From an uncultured Selenomonadaceae bacterium (GTDB lineage Bacteria > Bacillota > Negativicutes > Selenomonadales > Selenomonadaceae): 20,111 bases of DNA. Each line of letters opens with the position of its first letter. Within the stretch, counting starts at the first letter, position 1. Below are positions 7,289 through 15,438 of this stretch, one piece after another. The position numbers were made by a program, and so were the translations under genes. The DNA lies in the NCBI GenBank assembly GCA_905233325.1, contig CAJODU010000031.1, forward strand, positions 1-20,111, written 5' to 3'. The notes under the pieces are model-generated. The model saw nothing but the letters and a program-made list of their open reading frames with translations. It was not told where the DNA came from and searched no databases.

Positions 7289-7676
7289 ATGAAAGAATTG
7301 GAAAGACTCTGCACTGAACTTGATACCCGAAATCTGCAGACTTTGTCGATAGCTTATGTTGGTGACGCCTACTTTCATCTGTTTGTAAGAATCAAGCTGC
7401 TATCTGCACGATCTAAGCTCGAAGATAGTCTCCGCCGTTGCCCAGTCAAGAGCCTATCAAGAGATAGAATCAATGCTAACCGACGAAGAGAAAGACATTT
7501 TCAAACGCGGACGCAACTCCAAAAGTCACTCCTCACACTCCGCAAGTAATACCGAATATCACAACAGCACCGGCTTTGAGACACTTTTGGGAATGTTATT
7601 TTTGAAGGGCAATCACGATCGTCTTGAGGAGATCGCAAATGCCGCATTTAACGCCATATTTAAAACTGAACATTAA
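7289..7676 (+). pseudogene. mrnC: Mini-ribonuclease III (MrnC), broken by a frameshift
   Basis: Two overlapping frames together make one Mini-RNase III, the RNase III-like dimer without an RNA-binding domain that matures 23S rRNA ends in Bacillota. The first frame from ATG 7289 gives LQTLSIAYVGDAYFHLFVRIKLLSA, with the catalytic Asp region AYVGDA. The match then stops. From about 7410 the frame one base further on reads DLSSKIVSAVAQSRAYQEIE, then LTDEEKDIFKRGRNSKSH and STGFETLLGMLFLKGN, all clearly MrnC. Compared from memory with B. subtilis MrnC, about nine residues are missing between the LL and SSKIV blocks, so a small deletion out of frame is likely rather than a single-base slip. Without repair the first frame ends at 7549 and lacks the second catalytic block. 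The SD is AGGGG about 13 bases before the ATG. An assembly error is possible. Confidence 0.82.
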
Positions 7677-7722
7677 AAAAGCCCTCATTGAGCTGTCAAC
7701 AGCACTAATGGGGACTTTTTTT
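7675..7722. terminator. Bidirectional terminator between mrnC and the fructose PTS operon
   Basis: AAAAAAGCCCTCATT pairs with AATGGGGACTTTTTT with one mismatch and one wobble, and an inner GCTG-TCAA-CAGC stem-loop caps it. T runs occur on both strands, so it can end transcription from mrnC rightward and from the PTS gene leftward. It overlaps the mrnC stop codon. Confidence 0.85.
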
Positions 7723-7744
7723 ATATCATCTTGACTATTTTTGA

Positions 7745-9662
7745 TTACTTCTGAACGGGTTTCTTGAACATACCGAGGGCAACTGCACCAATCGCAGCAC
7801 CTGCAAAGATAGCAACGAGGTACATAAGCGGGTTGCCGGAAGATACCGCCGTGAGGAGCCATCAGCGTGCACTCAAACATCATTGTCAAGGCACCTGCGA
7901 TTGCCGAACCGAGAGCACAAGGCGGAATAACGTGGATAGGATCAGCCGCAGCGAACGGAATGGCACCTTCAGTGATGAAGGAGAGACCCATAACAATGTT
8001 AGTCGGGCCGGACTTGATCTCGTTTTCGGTGAACTTATTCTTGAAGAACATAGTAGCAAAGGCAATAGCGAGAGGCGGAACCATACCACCTGCCATAACG
8101 GCAGCCATTACATAGTAGTTGCCTTGAGTGAGCAGACCAACGCCGGTGACATAAGCCGCCTTGTTGATAGGACCACCCATATCAATAGCCATCATACCGC
8201 CGACAATCAAGCCCATAAATATTTTAGCGGAAGGATCCATATTGCTGAGTGTGGTGATGAGCCATTCATTAACTACGGCGATAGGTGGACCAATAATCAG
8301 CGTGCAGATAATACCAATGAGGAAGATACCGCAGAGCGGATAAATCAAGATAGGTCTGATACCGGCGAGAGCGTCCGGCAGGGACTCTGTGGCACTCTTG
8401 AGCTTGTTGACAATCCAACCTGCAAGGAAACCTGCAAGCAAGGCACCAAGGAAGCCGGAACCGTTAGCACCGGAGAGAGCACCACCGACAAAGCCGGCAG
8501 CAAGACCCGGACGATCAGCGATAGACATAGCAATAAATCCTGCAAGAACGGGGAGCATAAATCCAAATGCGGCACCGCCAGTATCTTTGAAGAAAGCAGC
8601 AACGGGGGTTATAGATCCGAATTTACCTCTTTCATCTTGCGGCAGAGAGTTCAAATCAACGGAGAAACCGTCAATCAAGAAGGCAAGGGCGATCAAGATA
8701 CCGCCGCCAACGACGAACGGGAGCATATGACTGACGCCGTTCATCAAGTGCTTGTAAGCCTGGCGGCCAAGTGACTCGTTGGAGACGTCCGCAGCAGCCT
8801 CACCGCCGCCGTCACCGCCGGTTGCATGGTATACGGGAGCGGAACCGGCAAGAGCGCGATCAATGAGTTCATCTGCCTTGTTGATGCCGTCTGCAACCTT
8901 TGTGATGACGACCTTCTTGCCGTCAAAACGTGCCATAGCAACATTCTTGTCAGCCGCGACGATGATGCCGTCCGCCTTGGCAATCTCGTCCGCCGTGAGG
9001 ACATTCTTGGCACCGCCGGAACCGTTAGTCTCAACCTTGATTGAGATACCGCGCTTCTTGGCGTGCTGTTCGAGGGACTCTGCCGCCATGAAGGTATGGG
9101 CAATACCTGTCGGGCAGGCAGTGACGGCGAGAATTTGAATGTGATCCGACGCCGCCGGAGCAGGTGCCGCTGCTGCACTTGAAGTATCAGCAGGAGCCTG
9201 GAATTTGCCGTCTTCCTTGTCGTCAATGAGCTTGAGGAATTCTTCTTTAGTTGTCGCCTTGATTAGAGCCTCTTTAAAGTCAGGATCCATAATCATTGTG
9301 GCGAGCTTGGAAAGAATCATCAAATGCTCATCATTGCCGCCGTCGGGAGCCGCAATCGCAAAGAAGAGCCTTGCAGGATTGCCGTCCATTGACTTGAAGT
9401 CAATACCTTCAGGGATAGTCATTGCGGCAAGACCAGGAGCCGCGACGCCGGAAGATTTGGCGTGGGGCGTTGCGATACCGTCGCCGAGACCCGTTGTGCC
9501 GGACGCCTCGCGTGCTTGGACATCTTTCAAGTATTGAGCCTTGTTTTTGAGATTGCCGCCCTTGTCCATAAGGTCAACAAGATGTACAATGGCATCTTCC
9601 TTGTCCTTGACATGAGCACTGAGGTCAATACTCGCGTTTTTGAGTAGTTCAGTAACTCTCAC
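7745..9662 (-). CDS. fruA: Fructose-family PTS EIIABC, frameshifted near the 3' end
   Basis: This is the membrane permease of the fructose phosphotransferase system, importing sugar as the 1-phosphate. EIIA is at about residues 1-150 with phospho-His67 in GIATPHAKS; a Ala/Pro-rich linker follows; EIIB is at 175-275 with phospho-Cys183 in TACPTGIAHTFMAAE; EIIC is from about 300 with hydrophobic helices. GTG 9662 has AGAAG eight bases upstream. After GGIF (residue 608) the frame breaks at about 7835-7838: the next frame reads NPLMYLVAIFAGAAIGAV and ends MFKKPVQK at 7745, the expected EIIC end. The uncorrected frame instead adds about 80 unrelated residues, including a Cys-rich run, and stops at 7596, beyond the terminator and antisense to mrnC. 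Relatives have several more residues between GGIF and NPL, so a small deletion is likely. The last EIIC helix would be lost unless this is a sequence error. Confidence 0.9.
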
Positions 9663-9689
9663 TTATCTCACTTCTTTCATTTGATTTTA

Positions 9690-10637
9690 TTATTGATTTG
9701 GGAGATTATCTTTAGTAATAACATTTACACCAATATCCTTGCGGATACCTTTTTCTTTGATAGTGCCGTTCAAGGCCTGCACAGCAATCTCAACGCCCTC
9801 ATGTCCCATCTCTTCGCCATTTTGCTCAATGGTTGCGTAGATTTTGCCTTCTTTGATCATGGCGAGGGTATTTTCAGCTGCGTCAAAGGTAATGTAAATC
9901 GTCTGAGAGGGCGTCTCCTTGACATATTCACAGACAGCAGTGGTCGGCACTTGGTTGGTTGCGAAGAATCCCACATATTCAGGGTGAGCTTTGAGGGCGT
10001 CTTTTGCGACTTGCGGATCACTTCCGGCATACACTGACGGTGCCACAGTGAAGTCAGTTCCTGCAAATACCTCTCTAAAGCTCTTGCCTCTTATGTCGGT
10101 GTTTACAGTATCAGGATAATCAGAAGCTACTCCAATCGTTCCGCTCTGCACGCCGGCCTCAGTCAACGCCTTCAACATAGCCTCTCCTGCTGCCTTGCCT
10201 GCCGCACTGTTATCCGTCATCAAGGTTGCAGTGGCCGGATAATCGGCGGCACTGTCAACATAGATTATCTTAACACCAGCCTCTTCGGCCTTTTCCAAGT
10301 TGTCGCTGAGATCCGTCAAAGAGAGAGCCGAAAGCAGAATAGCACTTGCACCTTCAGCAACGGCCTCATCAATACATTTTCCCTGCAGTGGTGATTGTGC
10401 CTTCTCCGGAGCAGTCCACTTATAGTCAATATTGCCAAACTCCTTAGCCGCCTGCTGACAGCCTTCATCAAGGTCTTCCCAAAACGGAGCATTTTTCCAC
10501 TTGGTGATCAGGTAGATTTTATAGGTGTCCTTTTGATTTTGGGACTCTTCAGAGACTGTGCCGCTGTCCGCCCCGCAGCCGGTTAAGACAAACGCAGCAA
10601 GGACAGCCAGAAGTAAAATACATTGAATTTTTTTCAT
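9690..10637 (-). CDS. Sugar-binding lipoprotein (periplasmic binding protein, RbsB-like) inside the PTS operon
   Basis: The 315-residue protein starts MKKIQCILLLAVLAAF, and LTGC (18-21) is a lipobox, so Cys21 would be lipidated and the mature protein held outside the cytoplasmic membrane. The rest has the type 1 periplasmic-binding-protein pattern for sugars: IYLITKWKNAPFWEDLDEGC (about 41-60), ASAILLSALSLTDLSDNLEKA, GVKIIYVDSAAD, LMTDNSAAGKAAGEAM, and the closing DIGVNVITKDN. Such proteins normally feed ABC importers, but no permease or ATPase is present; instead it lies between two PTS genes, 21 bases after EIIAB and 27 before EIIABC. An AGGAGAACGCT SD precedes the ATG. It could present sugar to the PTS, act as a sensor, or work with an importer encoded elsewhere; the ligand is not known. 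Confidence 0.88.
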   Translation of the reverse strand: MKKIQCILLLAVLAAFVLTGCGADSGTVSEESQNQKDTYKIYLITKWKNAPFWEDLDEGCQQAAKEFGNIDYKWTAPEKAQSPLQGKCIDEAVAEGASAILLSALSLTDLSDNLEKAEEAGVKIIYVDSAADYPATATLMTDNSAAGKAAGEAMLKALTEAGVQSGTIGVASDYPDTVNTDIRGKSFREVFAGTDFTVAPSVYAGSDPQVAKDALKAHPEYVGFFATNQVPTTAVCEYVKETPSQTIYITFDAAENTLAMIKEGKIYATIEQNGEEMGHEGVEIAVQALNGTIKEKGIRKDIGVNVITKDNLPNQ

Positions 10638-10658
10638 AGCGTTCTCCTATATCACCAA

Positions 10659-11537
10659 TCAACCGAACAAACTTTTGATTTTTTTCAAGATTTTACTGGT
10701 GAAGCTGGCGTCGTCGTCGTCTTGATGATGAATCGGAACTTGACCGGAGAGAACACGCTCCAAGAGTTGATCCGGCTTGTTGATGCCGGTGATAACGGCA
10801 GTCTGAATCAGCCGCTTGCCGTTAAAGCGATAAGTAGGCACTTGAGCACTTGCCGCAACTATGATTGCGTCGGCCTCTTTGATGTCCTCGTCGGTGAGTT
10901 CATCATAGACACCCTCAGCACCGCGAGTCTCAACGTGAATGGCTACACCGCGTTTCCAAGCCGCCTGTTTTAGAGCCTCTGCTGCCATATGTGCCGAAGA
11001 AATACCTGTCGGGCAAGCAGTAACGGCAAGGATTTTCACTCTCTCCGGCGTAGGAGCTGATTTAGCCTCAGACTCCGCACGTTCAGCCTCTTTGTCCTCA
11101 ATGAGTTTGGTAAACTCGTCAACTGTCTTAGCTGCGATTAGAGCCTCTTTAAACTCAGGATCCATCAACAAGACAGCCAGACGCCCCATCTCGGTGAGGG
11201 ATTTGTCGTCTGTCCTCTCCGGAGCTGCAAAGAGAAAGAGGAGCCTTGCGGGCTTGCCGTCTATTGAATCAAAATCAACACCATTGGGAACAGTGATCAC
11301 CGAAATGGCAGGTTTTTTAATACTGTTGTTTTGAGCATGAGGAGTTGCAAGACCATTCCCCAGACCCGTTGAGCCGCCTGCCTCGCGGGCAAGAATATCC
11401 TTGCGGACGGCTTTTTTGTCCTTGATGATATTGCTGTTTGCAAGCAGGTCAATGAGCATGTCAATGGCCTCTTGCTTTGTTGAAGGTGCCTTATTAAGAG
11501 CTATCGCGCCTTTTGGAATGAATTTAGTGATTTTCAT
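10659..11537 (-). CDS. Fructose-family PTS EIIAB protein without EIIC
   Basis: The protein has the same EIIA and EIIB domains as the adjacent EIIABC but ends after EIIB. In the 295-residue form from GTG 11546, EIIA carries phospho-His70 in GLATPHAQN and EIIB carries phospho-Cys178 in TACPTGISSAHMAAE; it ends in a basic tail SKILKKIKSLFG. I prefer ATG 11537 (292 residues), because AGAAG lies eight bases before it and directly abuts the GTG. The two EIIAB halves are clearly diverged, so this is not a recent copy. It is soluble and could phosphorylate sugar on the shared EIIC, replace the EIIAB part of the neighbour, or act in regulation. Position right after fruK makes fructose or a similar sugar the likely substrate. 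Confidence 0.9.
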   Translation of the reverse strand: MKITKFIPKGAIALNKAPSTKQEAIDMLIDLLANSNIIKDKKAVRKDILAREAGGSTGLGNGLATPHAQNNSIKKPAISVITVPNGVDFDSIDGKPARLLFLFAAPERTDDKSLTEMGRLAVLLMDPEFKEALIAAKTVDEFTKLIEDKEAERAESEAKSAPTPERVKILAVTACPTGISSAHMAAEALKQAAWKRGVAIHVETRGAEGVYDELTDEDIKEADAIIVAASAQVPTYRFNGKRLIQTAVITGINKPDQLLERVLSGQVPIHHQDDDDASFTSKILKKIKSLFG

Positions 11538-11566
11538 TTTCTTCACTTCTTTAAAGTTTAATATTC

Positions 11567-12478
11567 TCAGAAAGTCTTCAACAGTGCCTCAACTTCAGAA
11601 CGGGTGGCAAGATTTTCAGAGAATGCAGAGGCACTTCCCGTTGCAAGACCCATCTTGAAAGCCGTCGCGCAGTCGCCGTTACTCTCAATATAACCCGTCA
11701 AGAAACCGGCAACCATTGAGTCACCTGCACCGACAGAGTTGACAAGTTTGCCCTTCGGCGGCTTGGAGCTGTGTTGTTGACCTTTCTCGTCAAGCAGGAA
11801 TGCACCGTCGCCGGCGAGAGATACAAGCACATTTTGTGCACCTTGCTCCTGCAGACGTTTTGCGTATTTGGCAATCTTCTCTGTGTCAGTGCCGGGGATA
11901 GAGACGCCGAACATTGCACCAAGCTCATGATTGTTGGGCTTAATGAGGAAAGGCTTAAACTTTAGGCACTTCAAAAGGAGATCCTTTTCAGCGTCAACAA
12001 CGATCTTGACACCTGCAGGTACATGAGAGAGGAGCTGCTCATACATATCTGAAGGCAGAGTCTTGGGAATGGAACCCGCAACTACGATTGTGTCGCCCTC
12101 TTTCAGATCGTTTTCAACCTGCTTGAACAACTCATCGCGGTATTGTTCGGGAATGTCGGGACCTTGCCCGTTGATTTCCGTCTCAACATCAGCCTTAGCC
12201 TTGACGTTGATTCTTGAAAAGCCTTTTGGCAGCATAACGAATGAATGCTTTGCACCGAAACCGTCAAGCTGACGACAGAGTTCCGCACCGGTGAAACCCG
12301 CGACAAAACCCAGAGCAGTTGTCGGCTGACCGAAGTTTCCGAGTACGATTGAAACATTGACGCCTTTTCCGCCGCCGAGGACTTGCTCATAGTTGACGCG
12401 GTTGATTGCGCCGGCAGTGAATTTATCCAAGCGAATGATATAATCAATCGACGGATTAAAAGTTACTGTGTAAATCAA
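11567..12478 (-). CDS. fruK: 1-phosphofructokinase
   Basis: This PfkB-family kinase phosphorylates fructose-1-phosphate to fructose-1,6-bisphosphate in the cytoplasm, the step after PTS uptake. From TTG 12478 the protein is 303 residues and begins MIYTVTFNPSIDYIIRLDKF, as usual for FruK. GGGKGVNVS starts at residue 35 (first PfkB signature) and VNSVGAGDSMVAGFLTG contains the second signature with catalytic base Asp253. The TTG start is chosen because AGGGGG lies seven bases upstream; the open frame continues to 12547 but that region holds the promoter. First gene of a four-gene operon with EIIAB, the binding lipoprotein and EIIABC; gaps are 20-30 bases. No FruR-type regulator gene is in the window. 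Confidence 0.94.
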   Translation of the reverse strand: MIYTVTFNPSIDYIIRLDKFTAGAINRVNYEQVLGGGKGVNVSIVLGNFGQPTTALGFVAGFTGAELCRQLDGFGAKHSFVMLPKGFSRINVKAKADVETEINGQGPDIPEQYRDELFKQVENDLKEGDTIVVAGSIPKTLPSDMYEQLLSHVPAGVKIVVDAEKDLLLKCLKFKPFLIKPNNHELGAMFGVSIPGTDTEKIAKYAKRLQEQGAQNVLVSLAGDGAFLLDEKGQQHSSKPPKGKLVNSVGAGDSMVAGFLTGYIESNGDCATAFKMGLATGSASAFSENLATRSEVEALLKTF

Positions 12479-12546
12479 CTCAATACCCCCTAAAAAATTT
12501 TTACAGTACTCTTTGGAGAAAATACAAATTCTCTCACGTTGATACA

Positions 12547-12575
12547 ATAATACAACAAATGCTATGGGTCGTCAA
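12547..12575 (-). promoter_or_regulatory. Promoter of the fructose operon
   Basis: Reading the minus strand, TTGACG (12575-12570) is followed after exactly 17 bases by TATTAT (12552-12547), each one mismatch from consensus. Transcription would begin near 12540 and leave about 60 bases of leader before the fruK start. The leader contains a short imperfect inverted repeat (GAGAGAA with TTTTCTC) that might be an operator or attenuating hairpin. Confidence 0.72.
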
Positions 12576-12578
12576 CAA

Positions 12579-12593
12579 AAATTCAAAGAATTT
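12579..12593 (-). terminator. Weak candidate terminator after lepA
   Basis: AAATTC-TTT-GAATTT forms a 6-base stem with a 3-base loop on the minus strand, continuing into TT and G. The stem has only two G-C pairs and the T run is partly in the stem, so termination would be inefficient. It sits just before the -35 box of the fructose operon. Confidence 0.25.
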
Positions 12594-12622
12594 AGCAAAT
12601 TGAAAACAAGCTGAAAATCTAA

Positions 12623-14422
12623 TTAAACTTCGTCGCCAACCTTCAACACTGCCATAAATGCCTCTTGAGGGAGTTCAACGCTGCCGACGGCCTTCATGCG
12701 TTTTTTTCCTTCCTTCTGCTTTTCGAGAAGTTTGCGCTTTCTTGATACATCGCCGCCGTAGCACTTCGCCAGGACGTCCTTGCGTCTCGCCTTGATCGTC
12801 TCACGAGCAATGATCCTTCCGCCAATCGCCGCCTGAACGGGAATATCAAAGAGCTGTTCGGGAATCAGCCTCTTCAACTTCAACGCCAACGCCCTGCCAA
12901 CTCTCGCTGCGCGGGTCTTGTGGACAATGGCACTGAGTGCATCGACAATATCGCCGTTGAGCAGGACATCTAACTTGACCAAATCAGATTCACTGTAACC
13001 GGCAAGCTCATAATCAAGGCTTGCATAACCGCGAGTCATTGACTTCAACTTATCAAAAAAGTCGTAAATAATCTCGTTGAGCGGTATTTCGTAAGTAATC
13101 ATCACGCGGGTCTTGTCGATATAGTCCATTGACTTGTAAATCCCGCGTTTATCACGGCAAAGCTCCATAACCGCACCTATATAGTCGGACGGCACAATAA
13201 CCGTCGCCTTGACGATAGGCTCCTCAATGAATTTTATCTCCGTGGCAGGAGGCAGATCGGCGGGATTGTCGACAGTTAAGACCTCATTGTCAGTCTTGGT
13301 GACTTTGTAGACGACGGAAGGGGCGGTTGTGACGAGTTTGAGCTTATATTCACGTTCGAGACGCTCCTGTATAACGTCCATATGAAGAAGTCCCAAAAAT
13401 CCGCATCTGAAACCAAAACCCAGAGCGGCGGAAGTCTCAGGCTCAAATACTAAAGCTGCGTCGTTAAGTTGCAATTTTTCTAAAGCGTCCTTGAGGTTAT
13501 CATAATCCGCACTGTCTGTCGGATAGAGACCGCAAAAGACCATAGGAACCGGTGCACGGTAGCCCTCAAGTGCCTTTGCAGGATTCTCAAGGCTTGTGAT
13601 AGTATCACCAACGCGGACATCTCGGACATCTTTCAAAGAACCGCAAATATAGCCGACCTCACCGGCAGAAAGTTCATCAACCTCAACCATAGAAGGCGAG
13701 AAGTAACCGATCTCGGTTGCCTCAAATTCCTTGCCGGTTGCAATCAGCTTTAACTTGTCGCCCTTCCTGACGGTGCCGTCGAAGATTCTGACATGAGCAA
13801 CCGCGCCCTTGTATGAGTCAAAGTAGGAATCGAAAATCAACGCCTGCAGAGGCTTGCTGCCATCACCGCTTGGCGGAGGAACTTTCTTCACAATCGCCTC
13901 AAGTATATCTTCAATACCCTCACCTGTCTTGGCACTGCAGAGAATTGCCTCCGAGGCGTCAAGTCCAATAGCCTCCTCAATCTCCTCTTTGACGCGGTCG
14001 GGATCGGCAGAGGGCAGATCAATCTTGTTGATGACCGGCACTATTTCAAGATCGTTGTCAAGGGCGAGGTAGACGTTGGAGAGCGTCTGTGCCTCAACGC
14101 CCTGCGAGGCATCGACAACCAAAAGAGCACCCTCACAAGCGGCAAGGCTCCTTGAGACTTCGTAAGTAAAATCAACGTGGCCGGGGGTGTCGATTAAATT
14201 CAGCCTGTACTCTTCGCCATCGGAGGCGGTATACTTCAATCTGACAGTCTGTGCCTTGATAGTGATTCCGCGCTCGCGTTCCAACTCCATATTGTCAAGC
14301 AGTTGATCCTCCATGTCGCGTTTCTCCACCGTGCCTGTCGATTCGATCAGTCTGTCCGCCAATGTTGATTTACCATGATCAATATGTGCTATGATTGAAA
14401 AGTTTCTAATTCTTTTGTCCAC
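12623..14422 (-). CDS. lepA: Elongation factor 4 (LepA), ribosome-associated GTPase
   Basis: LepA is a translational GTPase related to EF-G that acts in ribosome assembly and back-translocation. From GTG 14422 the product is 599 residues, the usual length, beginning MDKRIRNFSIIAHIDHGKST. G1 (AHIDHGKST, 12-20), G3 (DTPGH, 78-82) and G4 (NKID, 132-135) are intact, and the C-terminal basic domain ends with the typical VELPQEAFMAVLKV. An ATG at 14455 extends the frame by 11 residues and overlaps the upstream stop as ATGA, but its GGAG is only one base away. The GTG has AGGTGAGAGG at good distance and gives the conserved N-terminus, so I prefer it. Last gene of the leftward directon. Confidence 0.96.
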   Translation of the reverse strand: MDKRIRNFSIIAHIDHGKSTLADRLIESTGTVEKRDMEDQLLDNMELERERGITIKAQTVRLKYTASDGEEYRLNLIDTPGHVDFTYEVSRSLAACEGALLVVDASQGVEAQTLSNVYLALDNDLEIVPVINKIDLPSADPDRVKEEIEEAIGLDASEAILCSAKTGEGIEDILEAIVKKVPPPSGDGSKPLQALIFDSYFDSYKGAVAHVRIFDGTVRKGDKLKLIATGKEFEATEIGYFSPSMVEVDELSAGEVGYICGSLKDVRDVRVGDTITSLENPAKALEGYRAPVPMVFCGLYPTDSADYDNLKDALEKLQLNDAALVFEPETSAALGFGFRCGFLGLLHMDVIQERLEREYKLKLVTTAPSVVYKVTKTDNEVLTVDNPADLPPATEIKFIEEPIVKATVIVPSDYIGAVMELCRDKRGIYKSMDYIDKTRVMITYEIPLNEIIYDFFDKLKSMTRGYASLDYELAGYSESDLVKLDVLLNGDIVDALSAIVHKTRAARVGRALALKLKRLIPEQLFDIPVQAAIGGRIIARETIKARRKDVLAKCYGGDVSRKRKLLEKQKEGKKRMKAVGSVELPQEAFMAVLKVGDEV

Positions 14423-14451
14423 TAATTTCGTCCTCTCACCTTGATAATAGT

Positions 14452-15438
14452 TCATTCTCCATAGTGCAGCCCTGCATTTTTGATAGCCGTCTCGGCAGCG
14501 TTGACAACGATTATGGAGGTCTCCAGCCCTTTCTTCACCTTTTCATAATCTTTACCTTCAAAAGTCTCGGCGAACTCAATAAACTCATGCACCATTCTAT
14601 GTTCAAACTGATTTAAATTCATCGTTACAGCCTCTTGACCACGAATATTTATTTTCACGTTTGCCAGCAGATTGGGTGTACTGTTTACCCTTATGTAACC
14701 GTTGTCGCCCTGTATCATCAAGAAGGATGGACTCTCCGAATCCTTAGCACCGGTACAGTGAGCGATAAAGTTGTCATATTTCATAACGAGGAAGCCGGAA
14801 GTATCAATACCGTTAAAACCGATATTTGCAACATATTCCAGAGATTTCGGTGCACCGAACAAGCCAATGATGAAGTTGATATTGTAGATGTTGATGTCAT
14901 AGAGAGCACCGCCATAGAGCTTGGGATCGAATGCGGGCAGGACTTTGCCCTCTTTATAAGCGTCGTAGCGACTGGAATATTGAGAGTAGTTGCATTGAAT
15001 AATTCTGATGTTTCCGAGATCTTTGAGGGTATCGTGAATCTTATAGAAGTTCGGGCAATGCAGAAGAGTCACCGCCTCAAAGAGATAGAGTTCCTTCTTG
15101 ATAGCGAGGTTGGCAAGCTCCTCCGCCTCAACGGCCTTGACAGTGAAAGGTTTCTCCAGAATGACATTCTTGCCTGCCTCAAGTGCCTTCTTGGTGTATT
15201 CATAGTGGACAGCATTGACCAGACCTACATAGACAAAATCTATCGAAGAATCAGCGAGGAGTTCATCATAATCAGTGTAGACCTTGCTAATGCTGAATCT
15301 TTGAGCGAGTACCTCAGCCTTTTCCTTGCTGTGAGGACGTGCCCAAATTGCAGCGACATTAAATTTACCGCCTTGCTGAATGGCGTCGATTGCTTCCGGC
15401 ACAATCTTGCCTGTTCCGAGCATTGCAATATTAATCAT
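14452..15438 (-). CDS. Gfo/Idh/MocA family NAD(P)-dependent oxidoreductase
   Basis: The 328-residue protein has an N-terminal Rossmann fold starting MINIAMLGTGKIVPEAIDAI, with the glycine motif GTGKI at residues 8-12, then SSIDFVYVGLVNAVHYEYTKKAL and the family's EKPF motif (about 95-98) with the probable catalytic Lys. The C-terminal alpha/beta domain includes GGALYDINIYNINFIIGLFG, matching the usual GGxxxDxGxY region with some change. Members oxidise or reduce sugars, inositols or related trans-dihydrodiols; the substrate here is unknown. The ATG overlaps the nadE stop as ATGA, with GGAGGG a few bases upstream, so translation is coupled to nadE. Confidence 0.88.
   Translation of the reverse strand: MINIAMLGTGKIVPEAIDAIQQGGKFNVAAIWARPHSKEKAEVLAQRFSISKVYTDYDELLADSSIDFVYVGLVNAVHYEYTKKALEAGKNVILEKPFTVKAVEAEELANLAIKKELYLFEAVTLLHCPNFYKIHDTLKDLGNIRIIQCNYSQYSSRYDAYKEGKVLPAFDPKLYGGALYDINIYNINFIIGLFGAPKSLEYVANIGFNGIDTSGFLVMKYDNFIAHCTGAKDSESPSFLMIQGDNGYIRVNSTPNLLANVKINIRGQEAVTMNLNQFEHRMVHEFIEFAETFEGKDYEKVKKGLETSIIVVNAAETAIKNAGLHYGE

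Noticed and set aside
7473..7676. Independent 67-residue gene starting at ATG 7473
   Set aside because: Its sequence is the C-terminal half of MrnC and the same frame carries conserved MrnC residues upstream of the ATG, so it is part of the broken gene.
7596..7744. Novel Cys-rich C-terminal tail on the PTS permease
   Set aside because: The tail reads in the wrong frame over the conserved EIIC ending and crosses the terminator; it is a frameshift product, not a domain.
7830..7845. Programmed ribosomal frameshift in the PTS EIIABC gene
   Set aside because: No slippery heptamer, stimulatory SD or pseudoknot was seen at the junction, and residues conserved in relatives appear to be missing.
7764..8774. 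336-codon open frame on the plus strand opposite the PTS EIIABC gene
   Set aside because: It is antisense to clearly conserved EIIC/EIIB coding sequence, its translation is hydrophilic and resembles no family, and it has no SD; it follows from codon bias of the real gene.
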